Positions 1 through 12,500 of a stretch of 64,000 nucleotides of DNA are shown here, piece after piece. The stretch covers positions 9,987,969 to 10,051,968 of the forward strand of contig NC_053401.1 of NCBI RefSeq assembly GCF_016859285.1. The letters are read 5' to 3'. A program made the position numbers and the translations under genes. The first letter of the stretch is position 1. Every line of letters starts with the position of its first letter. Origin of the DNA: Xiphias gladius (Eukaryota; Chordata; Actinopteri; Istiophoriformes; Xiphiidae). Below the pieces are notes generated by a model that worked only from the letters and a program-made list of their open reading frames with translations, did no database searches and was not told where the DNA came from.

Positions 1-1195
1 GCAAATGAAGGAGGCCATCGTTACGCAGAAGAAGAAAAAAAGAAGAAACCTATCAGATAGATGACAGAAACCTTCAAAGAGGCCAAATCCACAATTTGGT
101 ACATTCTAAAAAAGACGGAATAAACTGGCAAGCTCAAGATGATATAAGAATTATTTTTTGGGTGAAGAAAAAACCCTCACAACTCGAGGAGGCAGGCGTA
201 TCATTGTCAAAGTCTACAATCAAGAGATGCCTTCATGAATGTAAACACAGAGGGTTTACTAAAAGGTGCAAAACACTGGTAACACTCAAGAACAGAAAGG
301 CCAGATTAGACTTTTCCAGAAAAACCTTCTAAAGCCTGCCCAGTTCTGGAACAAAATTCTTTGGACAGATGAAACAAAAATTAACTTGTACCAGAACGAT
401 GGGAAGAGAAGATTATGGAGAAGGAACGGCTCATGATCGAAAGTAATAACATCATCTGTCAAACATGGTGGAGGCAGTGTTATGGCATTGGTATGTATGG
501 CTGCCAATGAAACTGGGTCACTGGTGTTTGTTGATAATGTGACTGCTGATAGAAGTAGCAGGATGAATTCTGAACTGTATAGGACTATACTATCTGCTCA
601 GATTCAGCCAAATGCTGCAAAACTGACAGGACGGTGCCTCATAGTACAGATGGATAATGACCTAAAACATACTGCGAAAGCAACCAGAGAGCTTCTCAAG
701 GCAAAGAAATGGAATATTTAAAGTCAGTCACCTGACCTCAGCCCAACTGAGCATGCTTTAACTTACTGAAGACAAACCTGAGGGCAGAAACGCCCACAAA
801 CAAGCAGCAACCGAAGGTGGTTGCAGTAAAGGCCTGGCAAAGCACCTCAACGGAGGAAACTCAGCATTTGGTGATGTACATGGGTCCCAGGATTCAGGCA
901 GCCATTGACTGCAAATGATTTTCATCCAAGTATTAAAAATAATCCATATATTTATAATTACGTTAGTTTTTCAAATTACTTTTGAGCCACTGAAAATAAG
1001 GTACTATGTATAAAAATGGCTGTAATTCCTAAATGGTTAATGTCATACTTTTGTTAAACCCCTTGAATTAAAGCTGAAAGTCTACTCTTCAATCACATCT
1101 TGACAGCTAACTTTCAAATCCATTGTGGTGGTGTACAGGGGCAAAATTAAAAAAAAAAAATGCTTCTCTTTCCAAATACTTATGTACCTAAATGT
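1..1195 (+). mobile_element. Tc1-like DNA transposon relic, left end outside the window
   Basis: The sequence resembles a fish Tc1/mariner transposase gene riddled with stops and frameshifts. Recognisable parts are the helix-turn-helix region (VSLSKSTIKRCLHE, about 200-250), the start of the catalytic region (FFGQMKQ for the usual LWTDET, about 355-375, frameshifted), the block ADRSSRMNSELYRTILSAQI (about 545-605) and VQMDNDLKHTAKAT (about 645-690), which carries the second catalytic Asp region. The end near 1170-1195 (tccaaatacttatgtaccta) matches the terminal repeat of the inverted copy at 34.87 kb. No functional transposase is possible. The window starts just after the start-codon region, so the 5' terminal repeat lies outside. 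Confidence 0.93.
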
Positions 1196-2166
1196 ATATC
1201 AAAGTTACTGAAGGATAAACTTTGATCATTTTAGTCCACTTACTTAAATTGAGTTATGTGCGGGTTGTTTACCGAGGGTAACATTACGTCGAGACGAAAA
1301 GGTAAATAAAATCCCCCCATCGTTCTGCCTATGATCAGATTACACTGTGGTATTTGCATTTTCTGTATATTAAGCTTGTTGTATCTAGTACAATATTTAG
1401 AAAATATGTGGCGCTTAAAGAAATGTTGGTGTGTTCGCACACAAGGTAACTAATACAAGACAATCAGATTAAAATGTTTAAAAACAGGCCTAGTTAACAG
1501 TTTTGTAGTGTGCAAGAGTCTTACCAGCTGTAATGGATTTAATGTAGTGTAACAGCAAGTACCACAACAGTGAACAGTTAACTTCACTGGAGACATAGCT
1601 GTAATAATTGACTACAAATAAAGCAACAAATAAAAAAGGTGTTAGACTCGAGTGTAATATCATACAGATATCTATTCTTTATATTTATTGCTGTTGTTAT
1701 TATCCTTGTTTGTGTATAACTACTAACACATGCATACACGGACACACACTCAGTCGTGAGCAACAGCTATTGCTTATATAGCCATGCACTGTGCATTGTC
1801 AACATTAAGAAATTGCATACTACTCACCTTGGATTGACGGAAGCAAGTGGCCCTGTGGGTCAGAATGAAGATAATCACTTTTTCTTAAATTTAGAAAATT
1901 GATTACACAGTAGACATAATCAGGAAGACCTGTCCCATTTGATACTGCTAAAAATAAATAAAATGAGAAGTCTAAGACAAAACATATACCACTGTCATTT
2001 TGGATGTACTGAATAATCAAAACAGCGTGTGGTTCTACACATTTTGATACTAAACGTCACTGTGCAACTCCCTCGCATCTAAACTTACAGATGAAACGGG
2101 TATAATCAGTGTTGTTGAAGTGCTCATGACAGTATTTGGCTGAACTGTTATTGTCACGCTCAACAG
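1196..2166. other. Unassigned AT-rich DNA, probably cpsf6 intron 1
   Basis: I see no supportable exon, RNA gene or intact repeat here. The stretch lies between the Tc1 relic and the first visible cpsf6 exon and ends with an acceptor (cacgctcaacag). The short conserved cpsf6 first exon, about 20 residues in vertebrates, was looked for and not seen, so this is most simply intron 1. Confidence 0.5.
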
Positions 2167-5100
2167 GAATCTGACTACCCAGTTCATGAGCAGATCGACC
2201 TGTATGATGATGTAATATCGCCATCAGCCAATAATGGTGATGCTCCAGAAGACCGTGACTACCTGGACTCACTGCCTGCACCAGGTGGCACAGAGGGGGG
2301 GAAGAGCGCCCCGCCCAATGTGGTGTACACCTACACAGGAAAAAGGATTGCCCTATACATAGGAAACCTCACGTGGGTGGGTATCAGAGAATTATGTTCA
2401 GGCTATTTGGATGTGTGGAGGAAAGTACTGAAATTACATGCTCTTAAACTTGAATTTATTAAATCATAGTAAAATTGTTCTTTCTTAAAAGTAAAGGCCT
2501 TAAAGGCAGCCTGCTCAATAAGTCCCTCTTGTGTCATGCTAAGTGTAGACCCACACCTTTTATATGCAAGTTGTAAAACATTACATAAATGTCAAATTAA
2601 GCAAGTCCCTATTAATATACTGAGGATGCTACCTTCTCTTATGCAGTGGACAACAGATGAGGACCTGACAGAAGCCATCCGGTCGATAGGCATCACAGAT
2701 GTGCTGGAGATCAAGTTCTTTGAAAACAGAGCAAATGGCCAGTCAAAGGGGTGAGATCTTTATTATCTGTGTGTGACATGATTGCACTAAATGACAGGTT
2801 ATGATAACTCCCTTTTGTAACATTGAGAGTATTGAGTGGAATGCCGTGTTGGACGGGGCATTTTTAAGCATATCTCGTGATAATGCTGTTACAGTGGATA
2901 TCAATACATATGATTTTAGAGCAAATTATAAATTTTTTGTCAGTTTTTGGAAAGTATCACTTTCAGTACAGATTGTTGATTGTGAAATGACGTTTGGGCA
3001 GCCAGTCTTCAATAATGTTAAGTGTATTTTGCCATCTACAGATTCAAGCAAAAAGCCACAAAAGTGAATGGTGACCCACGTAGGTCAAGGCAAAGAATCA
3101 AAGTCACAAGAAATTGTAGAACTATTTAAATTGGGGGGGGGGATTATCCTTAGAGTGCAAACTCTCATTGTTTGCACAAATGTGATTGTGTGTCCTCTGC
3201 ATGCGTCTCCCAGGTTTGCCCTGGTGTGTGTGGGCTCAGAGGCATCATCCAGGAAGTTAATGGAGCTCCTATCAAAGAGGGAGCTCCATGGTCAGAATCC
3301 CATCGTCACGCCATGCAACAAACAGTCACTCAGCCAGTTTGAGATGCAGTCACGCAAAAGTAAGTAGGACAAGTGCAAACTTTAAGCACAAGTTTAAGAT
3401 GCACTCAGTATGAGTTAACTAAAAGACGTCACAATGCTGGCTGAAACTAGTCATGTAAAAAAAAAAAAAAAGCTGCGAACTCCCAGATAGTCTGCTGAAA
3501 CTTCTCTTACACCGCAGCACAGTAGATGACATTAAAATATATGGACTTCATGTAAGGTCAATCATGCTAGTATGTAGCGCTTCAACTACTGACTCCGTCA
3601 CAGAATTTTAGACAAAATGCACACAGCTCCATGTCTATTAGTGCACACAAAGCACACTTATTTATTTATTACATATTAGATGGAAAAGCAAGTAGAGTGT
3701 TGTCTTTTCATTTCACAGGTACTCAGTCAGGTCAGATGTCTGGGGAAGGTAAAGCCGGTCCTCCTGGTGCAGGCCCCCGTGGAGGTTTCCCCATGGGTGG
3801 TCGAGGCAGAGGCAGGTTCCCTGGCCCACCTGGCCCTGGAGGAGACCGCTTCCCTGGTCCCGTTGGGCCTGGAGGACCGCCACCACACTTCCCTGGTTAG
3901 TTTGGTAACAGGTGTTGGTGCCAAAAGGGTGGCGATAAAGACCTCCTCAGTTGAAAGCTAGTATTTAAAAAGTGCAGATTCAGAAATCAGATGTGTGTCT
4001 GTAGCAAGTAGATTAAATGAAACACAGTTTATTCTATAGCATCCTGTTAAATGGAAATACATATCTAATGAATATCTAACAGTTTAGTTTTTAAATTAAA
4101 GACTTTAACCATTTATAGCCTGAGTATAGGAGTTAGCAGGTGGTTGTTAGAACAATGGCAGGTCAGTTCAGCCACTGACACTTACATTTAATTTTGAAAT
4201 TTCAGCAGTGGTCTTTTACCTGATACGGGGTTATTGGACCTTGTTGAATGTTAGATTGGCCTTGCTGTAATAAAACAAGGGGAGTTCATGGCAGCGATCT
4301 GTGATCTGATCATGTCTCTACCAGGTTCTGGAAAATCCGCTGAATTCTATTTCTTTTCTTAGATGGATAAATTATTTTCCAGTTTCAGAAGTGGAAGCAA
4401 ATTCATGGCTGGATGCGTTGGGAAGAGATATACATCACGAGTCACACTGATAGCTCACTACAACATGTGAAATCTGTGATGTGTATGGATTGGTTTATTG
4501 GGAAACACCGTTGGCAGTGGTCATGCTCTATCACCTGTTGAGGTTTATGGGTAAATGGATTCCAGATTTAGACCTGGTATTGTTAAAAGCTGCCTTGATA
4601 TTTCGAATTTTATCTTTTCATTTTCAGGCTTTTGTCTTCCATGTGGTATTATTTGTATCAATAATATAGTGGTGCAGCATATTGAAATAATCATAGTGTG
4701 ACAAGTGCCTTGAAAACGTTACACGAGATTAATAAAAATTCTGCTCTCTGTCTGGTAGTGCTGCTCTGTTAGCACAGTCCAGGCTTTGCTGCTACTCACG
4801 CCCGCATGGAACCAAGGCTAGTCTGTAATAGTGTGTGTTTCTAGTGAGGGATCTCTCTCCCTTTAAATCTCTCCTGGCAGGGCTATGTCTTTGCATGTTT
4901 CCCTCCCCATCTGTTTTGTTCTTTTTTGTCCCTCTTCACTTCCAATTGAACAAATAATCCTTCCCTGGCTGCAATTTGCTACTCACTTACAATTTCCAAC
5001 ACCATTCCTTGACAAGCAGATTGCTCAAAGCTGTACTTGGCAAGCTACCAGCCTTCAACTTCTTACAGATCTTGGATTGGCTGCCTTACCCCTCTAGTAG

Positions 5101-8100
5101 GAAAGAATGGAGTTCCCAGCTTTTTCTTTTTTCCATTTTTGCGTTTTTGCCCTCCATCCCACCTTTTTCACATCTCTTGTTTCGCTTAGTGGCTGGTGCC
5201 CCGTGCTGCTGGACTGTGAAAGGCCTTCAGTTGGTAGGCAGAAGTTTATGAAGGGAAGAGTTGTGATTGGTTTGCTTTCTTCCCCATTAGGCTCGGGGAT
5301 GAGACCAGATCTGATTAGGCACCAAGATGGCCCTCTGATGGATATGAGTTTCAGTCCCTTCCCGCCGGGGGGCAGGAACGGGAGCTGGCGTGGCAGAGGT
5401 GAAACACCTCGATTGATCTGGTTGATTTGATCGATTGCCTTTTTAACCTAACCCTTAGCTGTTTATTGGTAGAAGTTGTGCCATTGAAACTATCAGGTTG
5501 ACTGCCCCAAAAACAGCGGAATTTACCAACAAACTATCTAAATCCCTAATAGCCAGTTTACATCAAATACTTTATACCTTACATGAAGCCTGAGTAAATA
5601 TTTTAATGTGCTCACACTAAAACATTTAAGAGAAGCACACCATTTAGAGATGTGCTCTGTTCTTTTAATGTCAAAAACGTACAAACAAATGCTTTAAAAA
5701 TCAAGCTGTAAGACAGAAGAGGCAGAAGTACACACGTTTTTTGAAGGCCATACTGCATTCTGCCTCCTCAATCTGCCCAGGGTAAATGAAAACTTTTTTC
5801 TCATTTGTTTTAAATTTTGTCAGAATACATACTGTATTTCTGCACCTCTTTTGCTCCTACAATCCTCTAAGGATTTATATTTAGCTCAATATCAAGAAAA
5901 CACCTCTGTTTAAATTGTTTTTGCAAAATTCCTTCATGCAGTTGCATGATACATTTAAAACAAAATGTGTCGAGTGACCCATTAATGACCCATGGTCCCA
6001 TTAAGCCATAAATGTCATTGAGTGGCCCTTGTACAGAATAATCTATTTGCAGTATATACGGTATGTCAAATATATTTTAGCTTGACTTAGCTTAAAAAAA
6101 AAAGAAAAAAAAAAGCCAGCTTGAAACAGTTTTCTGAGTATATGTCCTCATCTGTTCTGTTGCCTTCTGATTTTTCAACATTATTTTTGTGAGCTTTTTT
6201 TCATTTGTTGTTCCCTGTAGCTATGGCTTGCTCTTCCTTATCTCTGTGTCATTGTCCCTGCTTTAAACTGCCCCAATCAGTACCTAAATATATCTATATA
6301 TGAAGGAAACTGAGAAAATAAAGGCTACTACAAGTAGGGGTGAACGGTTCACAAAATTCATATCACAGTGTGGGTCAGTTTTGGGTTTGGTACCTTTTTG
6401 GTAAAGTAGGGGGGCGGAGCAATGTCAATTTCAACATGTCACCTAAATTAGCTAGTATATTCGGGTTTTTTAAAAGAGCGCAAACCCGCTTAAAGAAGGC
6501 AATTGACTCCTTTCCCATTGGAGTCTGGCTGTTCTGCCTCCCCAGACTGGAAGCTAGTGACTGTTACGGCGGTTACTCACTTACTCTCACCTCGCTGTCT
6601 TGCCAATGTTGCATCTTGCATTTTTGCACATGAAGAACAAAATTGCTGTTGCACGTTGTTCCCTTAGACTGTTAAAAAACGATAAATGTTCCTTGATATT
6701 TACGTACCAGTGTCTGGGACTTCTATGCGCGTCATAGCATCACACTGGAAAAGGAGCGAAAGTTAGCGCATCCACCCGGGTGTCATGTTTTCATCACTGC
6801 GGAACGGAGCTGGAGCCAATAAATACCCATGACTACTGCAGAGTCATTTGATGTGGCAAGGAATGCCAATTGTACCCTTTCCCCCTGAGGATAATAGCCA
6901 GATGTTAGTGGGGTATTTTCCAGTGAGAAAGGGGCTATACTTTTCATTTATTTGGCAAAAAAAAAAATTGAACCACTGTTTTCCATAACAACTTCTGGCT
7001 AAGAACAAGAGCATAAACACTTCTTTACTGTGAAATCTCAATTAAAGAATAGGTTTTCTAAGTAGTGTGAACAAAAAAAGCAGCTTTGTTATTTTGACAT
7101 AAAAAAAATTTCCTCTAAATACCCACAGTGCTTTAGTTACAGATTTTGCCGTGTGTCAATCTGCATGGAGAGGCTCTTTAAATGCTGCAGGGAGAAGGAG
7201 TCGCTCTTTCCTACCCGATCATCCCCTCCTTTCGCTGTCAAAAGACACACTGGGGTGTTGTCTTCTTAAATGGTTCATCATATTGGAATTATTGCTGCTA
7301 GCATAAGTTTTATCCACCACTTTTTTTCCATCATCATCGTAGGTAACACTAAATCCGCAATGCTCCCATACAGCAGACCAAAACGATGCTGTCTGATCCT
7401 CTAACTATACTTTCTTGTTCACTTGCCACTTCCAAGACTGACTGACAGCTGAATTTGACACTTCATCCGTGCCAGCTGAGAAGTTTTACTGGGTTATTAG
7501 CTTGAGGCTTATATCCCCAATAACTTTATTTGAAGTTTTTTTCTGTGCATACCTCATAGCTTATTTCCAATGAACCGAACAATGCATAAATGCCCCGAAC
7601 CGTGAATAGCGAACTGAATGGGTCAGATTTTTTACTTGAACCGTTCCACCCCTATCTACAAGACATTAAAACCAGAGTTTGACCATCAAACGGCTGGGCC
7701 GATGTGTTTTTATGTTTTAAACCAGCCAATTACATTTTCAAGTAAAAACGTCTTTTTGATTTATACCAGAACACTTAATTCCCCATCATACTCAAAAAGC
7801 TGGGGAGGGCTCTACCTGCTGTAACATAAACCAAAGATTAAGAGTTTTTTTTTCATGAGTTTCTGTTTTGTCGCTTGTGTTCTTTTTTTTTTTTTTTAGG
7901 TGGGATGCAGGGTCCTCCACGTCCCCCTCCTGGTCCACCTGGTCCCCCTGGCCCTCCAGGACCTCCACCTCCTGGACAGGGCCTCCCCCCTCCCCTTGCT
8001 GGTCCTCCAAATCGTGGTGACAGGCCTCCTCCCCCTGTTCTCTTCCCTGGTCAGTTTGGCCAACCGCCAATGGGACCCCTGCCTCCAGGCCCCCCTCCTC

Positions 8101-9082
8101 CAGGTTATGGCCCTCCCCCTGGCCCCCCACCTCCTCAACAGGGTCCGCCACCTCCAGGACCTTTCCCTCCTCGGCCCCCAGGTCCCATTGGACCCCCTAT
8201 GGCTTTGGCTCCACCTCCACACATGCCAGGTCCCCCGCCAGGTGGACCGCCACCAGCCCCCCATGTCAACCCTGCCTTCTTCCCCCCACCTGGCAACAAC
8301 AGCATGCCCCCCAACGATAGCCGAGGGCCCCCAGGACCAAACGACCCGTACGGACGCCCACCACCATATGAGAGAGGGGACTACGGCCCTGGAGGCCGGT
8401 AAGAATGGGTGGTGAAGTTGGGCAATTTATTTCCTGTTCTCTTGGCATTACAGAAAGTGTTGCTCTTTTTATTTAGTGCATGAATTATGGACTTAATGTA
8501 GTAAGATGCCAATTTGCGCTTTTTTTTGTTAAAGCCAGTTTGCATTGGTTGCAAAGATAACTATATTTTAACACTGAAACATAGCAAGTGCCATGAACTT
8601 TGTGTGTTTATCTCTCTTTGTAGTGAGATGGAGGCGTCGCGGACCCCCTTGAGCGAGGCAGAGTTTGAGGAGATCATGAACAGAAACAGAGCCATCTCCT
8701 CCAGTGCTATATCAAGGGCTGTGTCTGACGCTAGTGCAGGTAACACACAGTAGAGTACATACAATGTAACTACATGCTTGTTGTGAGTGTTAACATGTCA
8801 GCAACACAAAAATTAGAAACAAAGATAAATTAAACTTATCGCAACCTTGTGTCATCTCTTTAGCTGATTATGGCAGTGCTATAGAGACCTTGGTGACTGC
8901 CATCAGTCTGATTAAGCAGTCCAAAGTGTCAGCAGACGACCGCTGTAAGGTTCTCATAAGTTCCCTGCAGGACTGTCTTCACGGCATTGAGTCAAAAAGT
9001 TATGGCTCTGCCTCCAGGTAAGATTTTCATTTAATGCCATTAAGTGTCCCATTAAATATAATAATAATAATAATTATTATTA

Positions 9083-9116
<34 letters not shown>

Positions 9117-9599
9117 CATCATCATCATTACTAAAAAGACATGTAAAACAACTAGACAGATAGAATATTTTAGGAATATATTGTATCTAGCACAAAGGAA
9201 AAAAAGCCAGCCAGATTTGAAGCCACATGGACTATTTGCCTAACATTTGATATGGTTGTGCCTGCCTTTACGTTTTCTAGCCTATGTTTTCTATAATGCT
9301 GACCATAGCCTAAATGAGTTTATTTCAAATGGCAATTGGCCCTATAAGATTTGGCATTTAAAACGTTGAAACCCGGGTACACAGCCTAATGATGCTTCTG
9401 TGTGTCTGCCAGGCGAGAACGCTCCAGAGAACGTGACCACAGCCGCTCCAGAGAAAAGAGCCGACGCCACAAGTCCCGCAGTCGCGACAGGCATGAGGAC
9501 TATTACCGAGAACGCAGCCGAGAGCGGGACCGCCATCGTGAGAGGGACAGGGACAGAGACCGGGAAAGGGAGAGGGAGAGGGAGTACCGACACCGCTAG
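2167..9599 (+). CDS. cpsf6: Cleavage and polyadenylation specificity factor subunit 6 (CFIm68), 5' partial
   Basis: This is the large subunit of cleavage factor Im. It pairs with NUDT21 (CFIm25) in the nucleus, binds UGUA elements upstream of poly(A) sites and steers alternative polyadenylation. Exons: 2167-2376, 2647-2750, 3214-3359, 3719-3895, optional 5291-5398, 7900-8398, 8624-8739, 8864-9017, 9413-9599 (TAG at 9597-9599). All junction phases agree. Without the optional exon the visible part is 530 codons, and about 20 more are expected from exon 1 off the left edge, close to the 551-residue human form. Domains in order: an RRM (RNP2-like [13 protein letters not shown]1-like GFALVCVG), a [10 protein letters not shown] patch, a long proline-rich tract (exon 7), the conserved block [20 protein letters not shown], and a C-terminal RS/RE/RD-rich tail ending YRHR. 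Intron 6-7 hosts a hAT element. The identification is secure; only exon 1 and the UTR structure are open. Confidence 0.97.
5291..5398 (+). CDS. cpsf6: Alternative cassette exon of cpsf6 (36 codons, phase 1-1)
   Basis: The exon lies between acceptor gctttcttccccattag and donor gtgaaac. It is exactly 108 nt and is entered and left in phase 1, so inclusion or skipping keeps frame with the exons ending at 3895 and starting at 7900. It encodes a segment including [16 protein letters not shown] followed by [17 protein letters not shown], which continues the Arg/Gly/Pro-rich style of the flanks. Human CPSF6 has a longer isoform (588 versus 551 residues) differing by a 37-residue insertion at this position, which this exon matches in place and size. 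Inclusion in mRNA is inferred, not seen. Confidence 0.82.
6335..7654 (-). mobile_element. hAT-family DNA transposon relic with TIRs and 8-bp target duplication
   Basis: The inverted ends are TAGGGGTGAACGGTTCA (6335-6351) and TGAACCGTTCCACCCCTA (7637-7654), nearly perfect complements. The flanks are actacaag (6327-6334) and tctacaag (7655-7662), a 7-of-8 match to the 8-bp duplication typical of hAT insertion. On the - strand around 7395-7222 an open stretch reads [20 protein letters not shown], then HLRRQHPSV, which resembles a BED zinc finger as found at the N-terminus of hAT transposases. The CxxC pair normally between these blocks is missing. The rest of the transposase is not recognisable, so this is an internally deleted, inactive copy in a cpsf6 intron. 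Confidence 0.85.
9057..9127. repeat. (AAT)n-(ATT)n-(ATC)n microsatellite with self-complementary core
   Basis: A run of ATA/AAT units passes into ATT units and then ATC/TCA units. The first two blocks are reverse complements and could fold back. It starts about 40 nt downstream of the cpsf6 donor at 9018. Confidence 0.9.
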
Positions 9600-12500
9600 A
9601 CAAGAAGGGAGGTGGGTACAACCTTTGTTATTTTCTTCTGTCATAACCCCTGTTTCTTTCTTCTTCAACATTGCATTTGTCTTGGACCTGGACTGAGCCA
9701 GACTAGTAGAGGCCTAAACTACACGATGAGAGAAAAAAACGCCACTGTTCATGTTTTAAAAGTCTGTCTTGTTTGCTCACCTCCTCTCTTCTGGATTAAA
9801 GGCTTCACAATCCAGAAAATTATCCAAAATAGACATTCTGTGAAAATTTGATTGATAGATCTTAAGAGGCTTTTAAAAATTTTTAGTACTTTTGAAGTGA
9901 TACGGTCACATTTGATTAAAAATGTATTAAATCTTACGATCTAGAATAACCTTACTGTGGATTTAAATGTCCTTCCCTGAATCTTTGAGGAAGGGGACTA
10001 GGAGAGACAAGGTAAGCAAGAAAAAGACTTTTAATACTCAGCCCTGTGGTTTCAGGTAGGTGTCAGGTAAGTGCTTTCATTCAAGTTATATATTTGATGA
10101 TCACACTTGTGTTACCGTGTATATTTTCTCTCAGAAAAATGCGTGTAATACACACTTATTGTATTCATTTTGCTCAAAGGGGTTTGTAAGAGTTGTATCT
10201 GTGCTGTGGTATTTTTAACCACTACCCCAAAACAGAAAATACACTGGCAGTTGCTGGAAATTGACTTTGTGGATGAACTGTTACTTTTTTGTCTACAGGC
10301 CTCTGAGGCTGGTAAATTACAAAATTCATCAGCCACTTTCTTTATTCTGCTACATAAATAAATTACACAACAGAGGTACAGATTCTCTGGGAGAAAGCTT
10401 GTGCCTATGCAAAGCCGTAAAGCAGCACTAAACTGATGTTACATAGACTCACCTCTGCAAATTTAAACTTTCTGATTGGCTCGTTAAAAGTGGGAATAAC
10501 CTGAATTTGGGTTTTACCAGCAGCTGTGGCCAGTGGATCAAAAGTTGACTCTTTTTCTGGCTTAAATATCCAGATTCAGTACATTGGCAATTCATTATAT
10601 GTGAGTTTACAGCTTATTGAAGTGTATTGTGTAGGTTTGTCAGTGTGCTTTTAATAGTGGTTCCTCGACTGATTGGCCAGTTTCAGATTACAGTATTCCC
10701 CAATCATTTTTTACAATACTTAATACAGATTTAGCTAATTGTATGGTCTGTTCAGATTTTATTGTTTTTTAGAAAAAATGTTTGTCCATAGTAGACCAAT
10801 CTACACATTGTAAATGTTCCATTCATAGTAATGCTGTATACATATTACCATTTAAGTTTAAATTTAACATTGTCATGTTTTAATTAAGAGGAGGTGAAAA
10901 TTTATTTAACAAACAGTGTTAATATCTGATGATTTTTGGACACAGAAAACTCTAACAATGTGATTGTGCCATATTTGCATGACAGTAATATTTCCTGGCA
11001 TTTTACTTTTGTTAAATTGAATGTATTGTAGCCTAGTGCTTCTCACTTCTGAACCATTGTACCTCAATTTAAGATGTTGAGGTGAAGTTAAAAAAAAAAT
11101 GAAAAGATATTCATGCTTATGTCCTTTTGATATCATGTTCTGACAACGTAGACGTTAGTGTGATGCCCAAATGTTGTTGCCATTAGTACATAATGTCGCA
11201 TAAATCATTTCAGACAAAGGTTGAAGGAAATACATAATTTTTATACTCTGATGGATTGAACAGCGGCTTTGAATTTAAATTATTTGTAATTTGTTTATTA
11301 TCAGAATTGGTTTACATTAAGGATTAGTGAATAATTAATTTCAGTATCTTACAGATATATTATTGGCAAGAGTAAATTACGTGTGAACATGGAATAATAA
11401 TTTGAGAAATCAAAAGCTATGATCAGAAAATTGGTTTTCAAATCCCAGGTTTTCATGCCTGTCACCAGGCCATCATTATATTTTTAGTCGAGTTGCCCGA
11501 TTCAGTTAAAAAGAATCATAATTTTATCTGTTAGAACGTGTAAATGATATTGAAGGTATGCAGTAAATGAAAACTCTTAACAACTTTTAATGTCAACGCA
11601 GCAAATTCATGATTATATGCTAATTGTTATTTGTCATTGACTGATACATAGTAGAAATTTACATTTTAATATTTGTGTTTTAATGTGACTCTTTTATGTA
11701 CATTTAAATGATTCCCGTTTAGGCCGCAGGGTTGACTTTTCAATGATAAATCATTCTAGGTTGGCAAGAGATCATGCAAGTATTATTGAGTACTTTGACT
11801 TATAGCATTATGGATGGCTTTTTTGGATGTTCAGTCATTTTATGGATGAGTTGTAGATGAATTTATCTGAAACTACTTGACCCTAGCTTGTACACAATCA
11901 ATGTGTGTTGCTGTCAAATTATGAAGTAAATATTTTTAGGCAAATTTTCTGAGACTTGCTGGTGTTTTCATGGATTCTCGGTGATAGGGTTTCACAATTC
12001 TTTATGTAAACTTTGTCGGAAGATGCTTTCTTCCGTGCGTCACTGAACAAAATGATAACATTTGTAAAGTTTGGAACTGCAGTTGAAAAATCGGGTTTGA
12101 ACTACTTTGTGTCGTTCTGATGTCCTTTACTGCCAAAGCTCTAAGATGTCTGTAGTGCTGTGTAAACCAGTCCTTATGGAGCAGAGTCTAATAGGTTAAA
12201 AGGGCCCTTCAGCATCTCTGTACAGTTGTGCATCACCCCAGATAATATTTCTCATAATTTTAAGTGAGCTTTCAGACAGAAACTTCATTCATTCTTGATA
12301 CCTTAATGTCTTAATTTAGTTGTGCTTGCTGAGCAGGAAATATGCTCTGTACATTAGACACATTTTTTATTTATGAGCTTTTTCATAAGCGCCTCTGTTT
12401 CTCTCATTCTGAGAAATATTAACTGGGATGGTTTTGCTTGTGGATTTGCTGAACTCTGAAGGCGAGAAAAACCCATACTAAAAGAATGTAATTTAGTAAC

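Noticed and set aside
7792..8415. Alternative long frames on both strands across the proline-rich cpsf6 exon
   Set aside because: They are shadows of the CCN-rich coding strand; only the frame with PPPGPPGPP is phase-consistent with the neighbours and matches the family.
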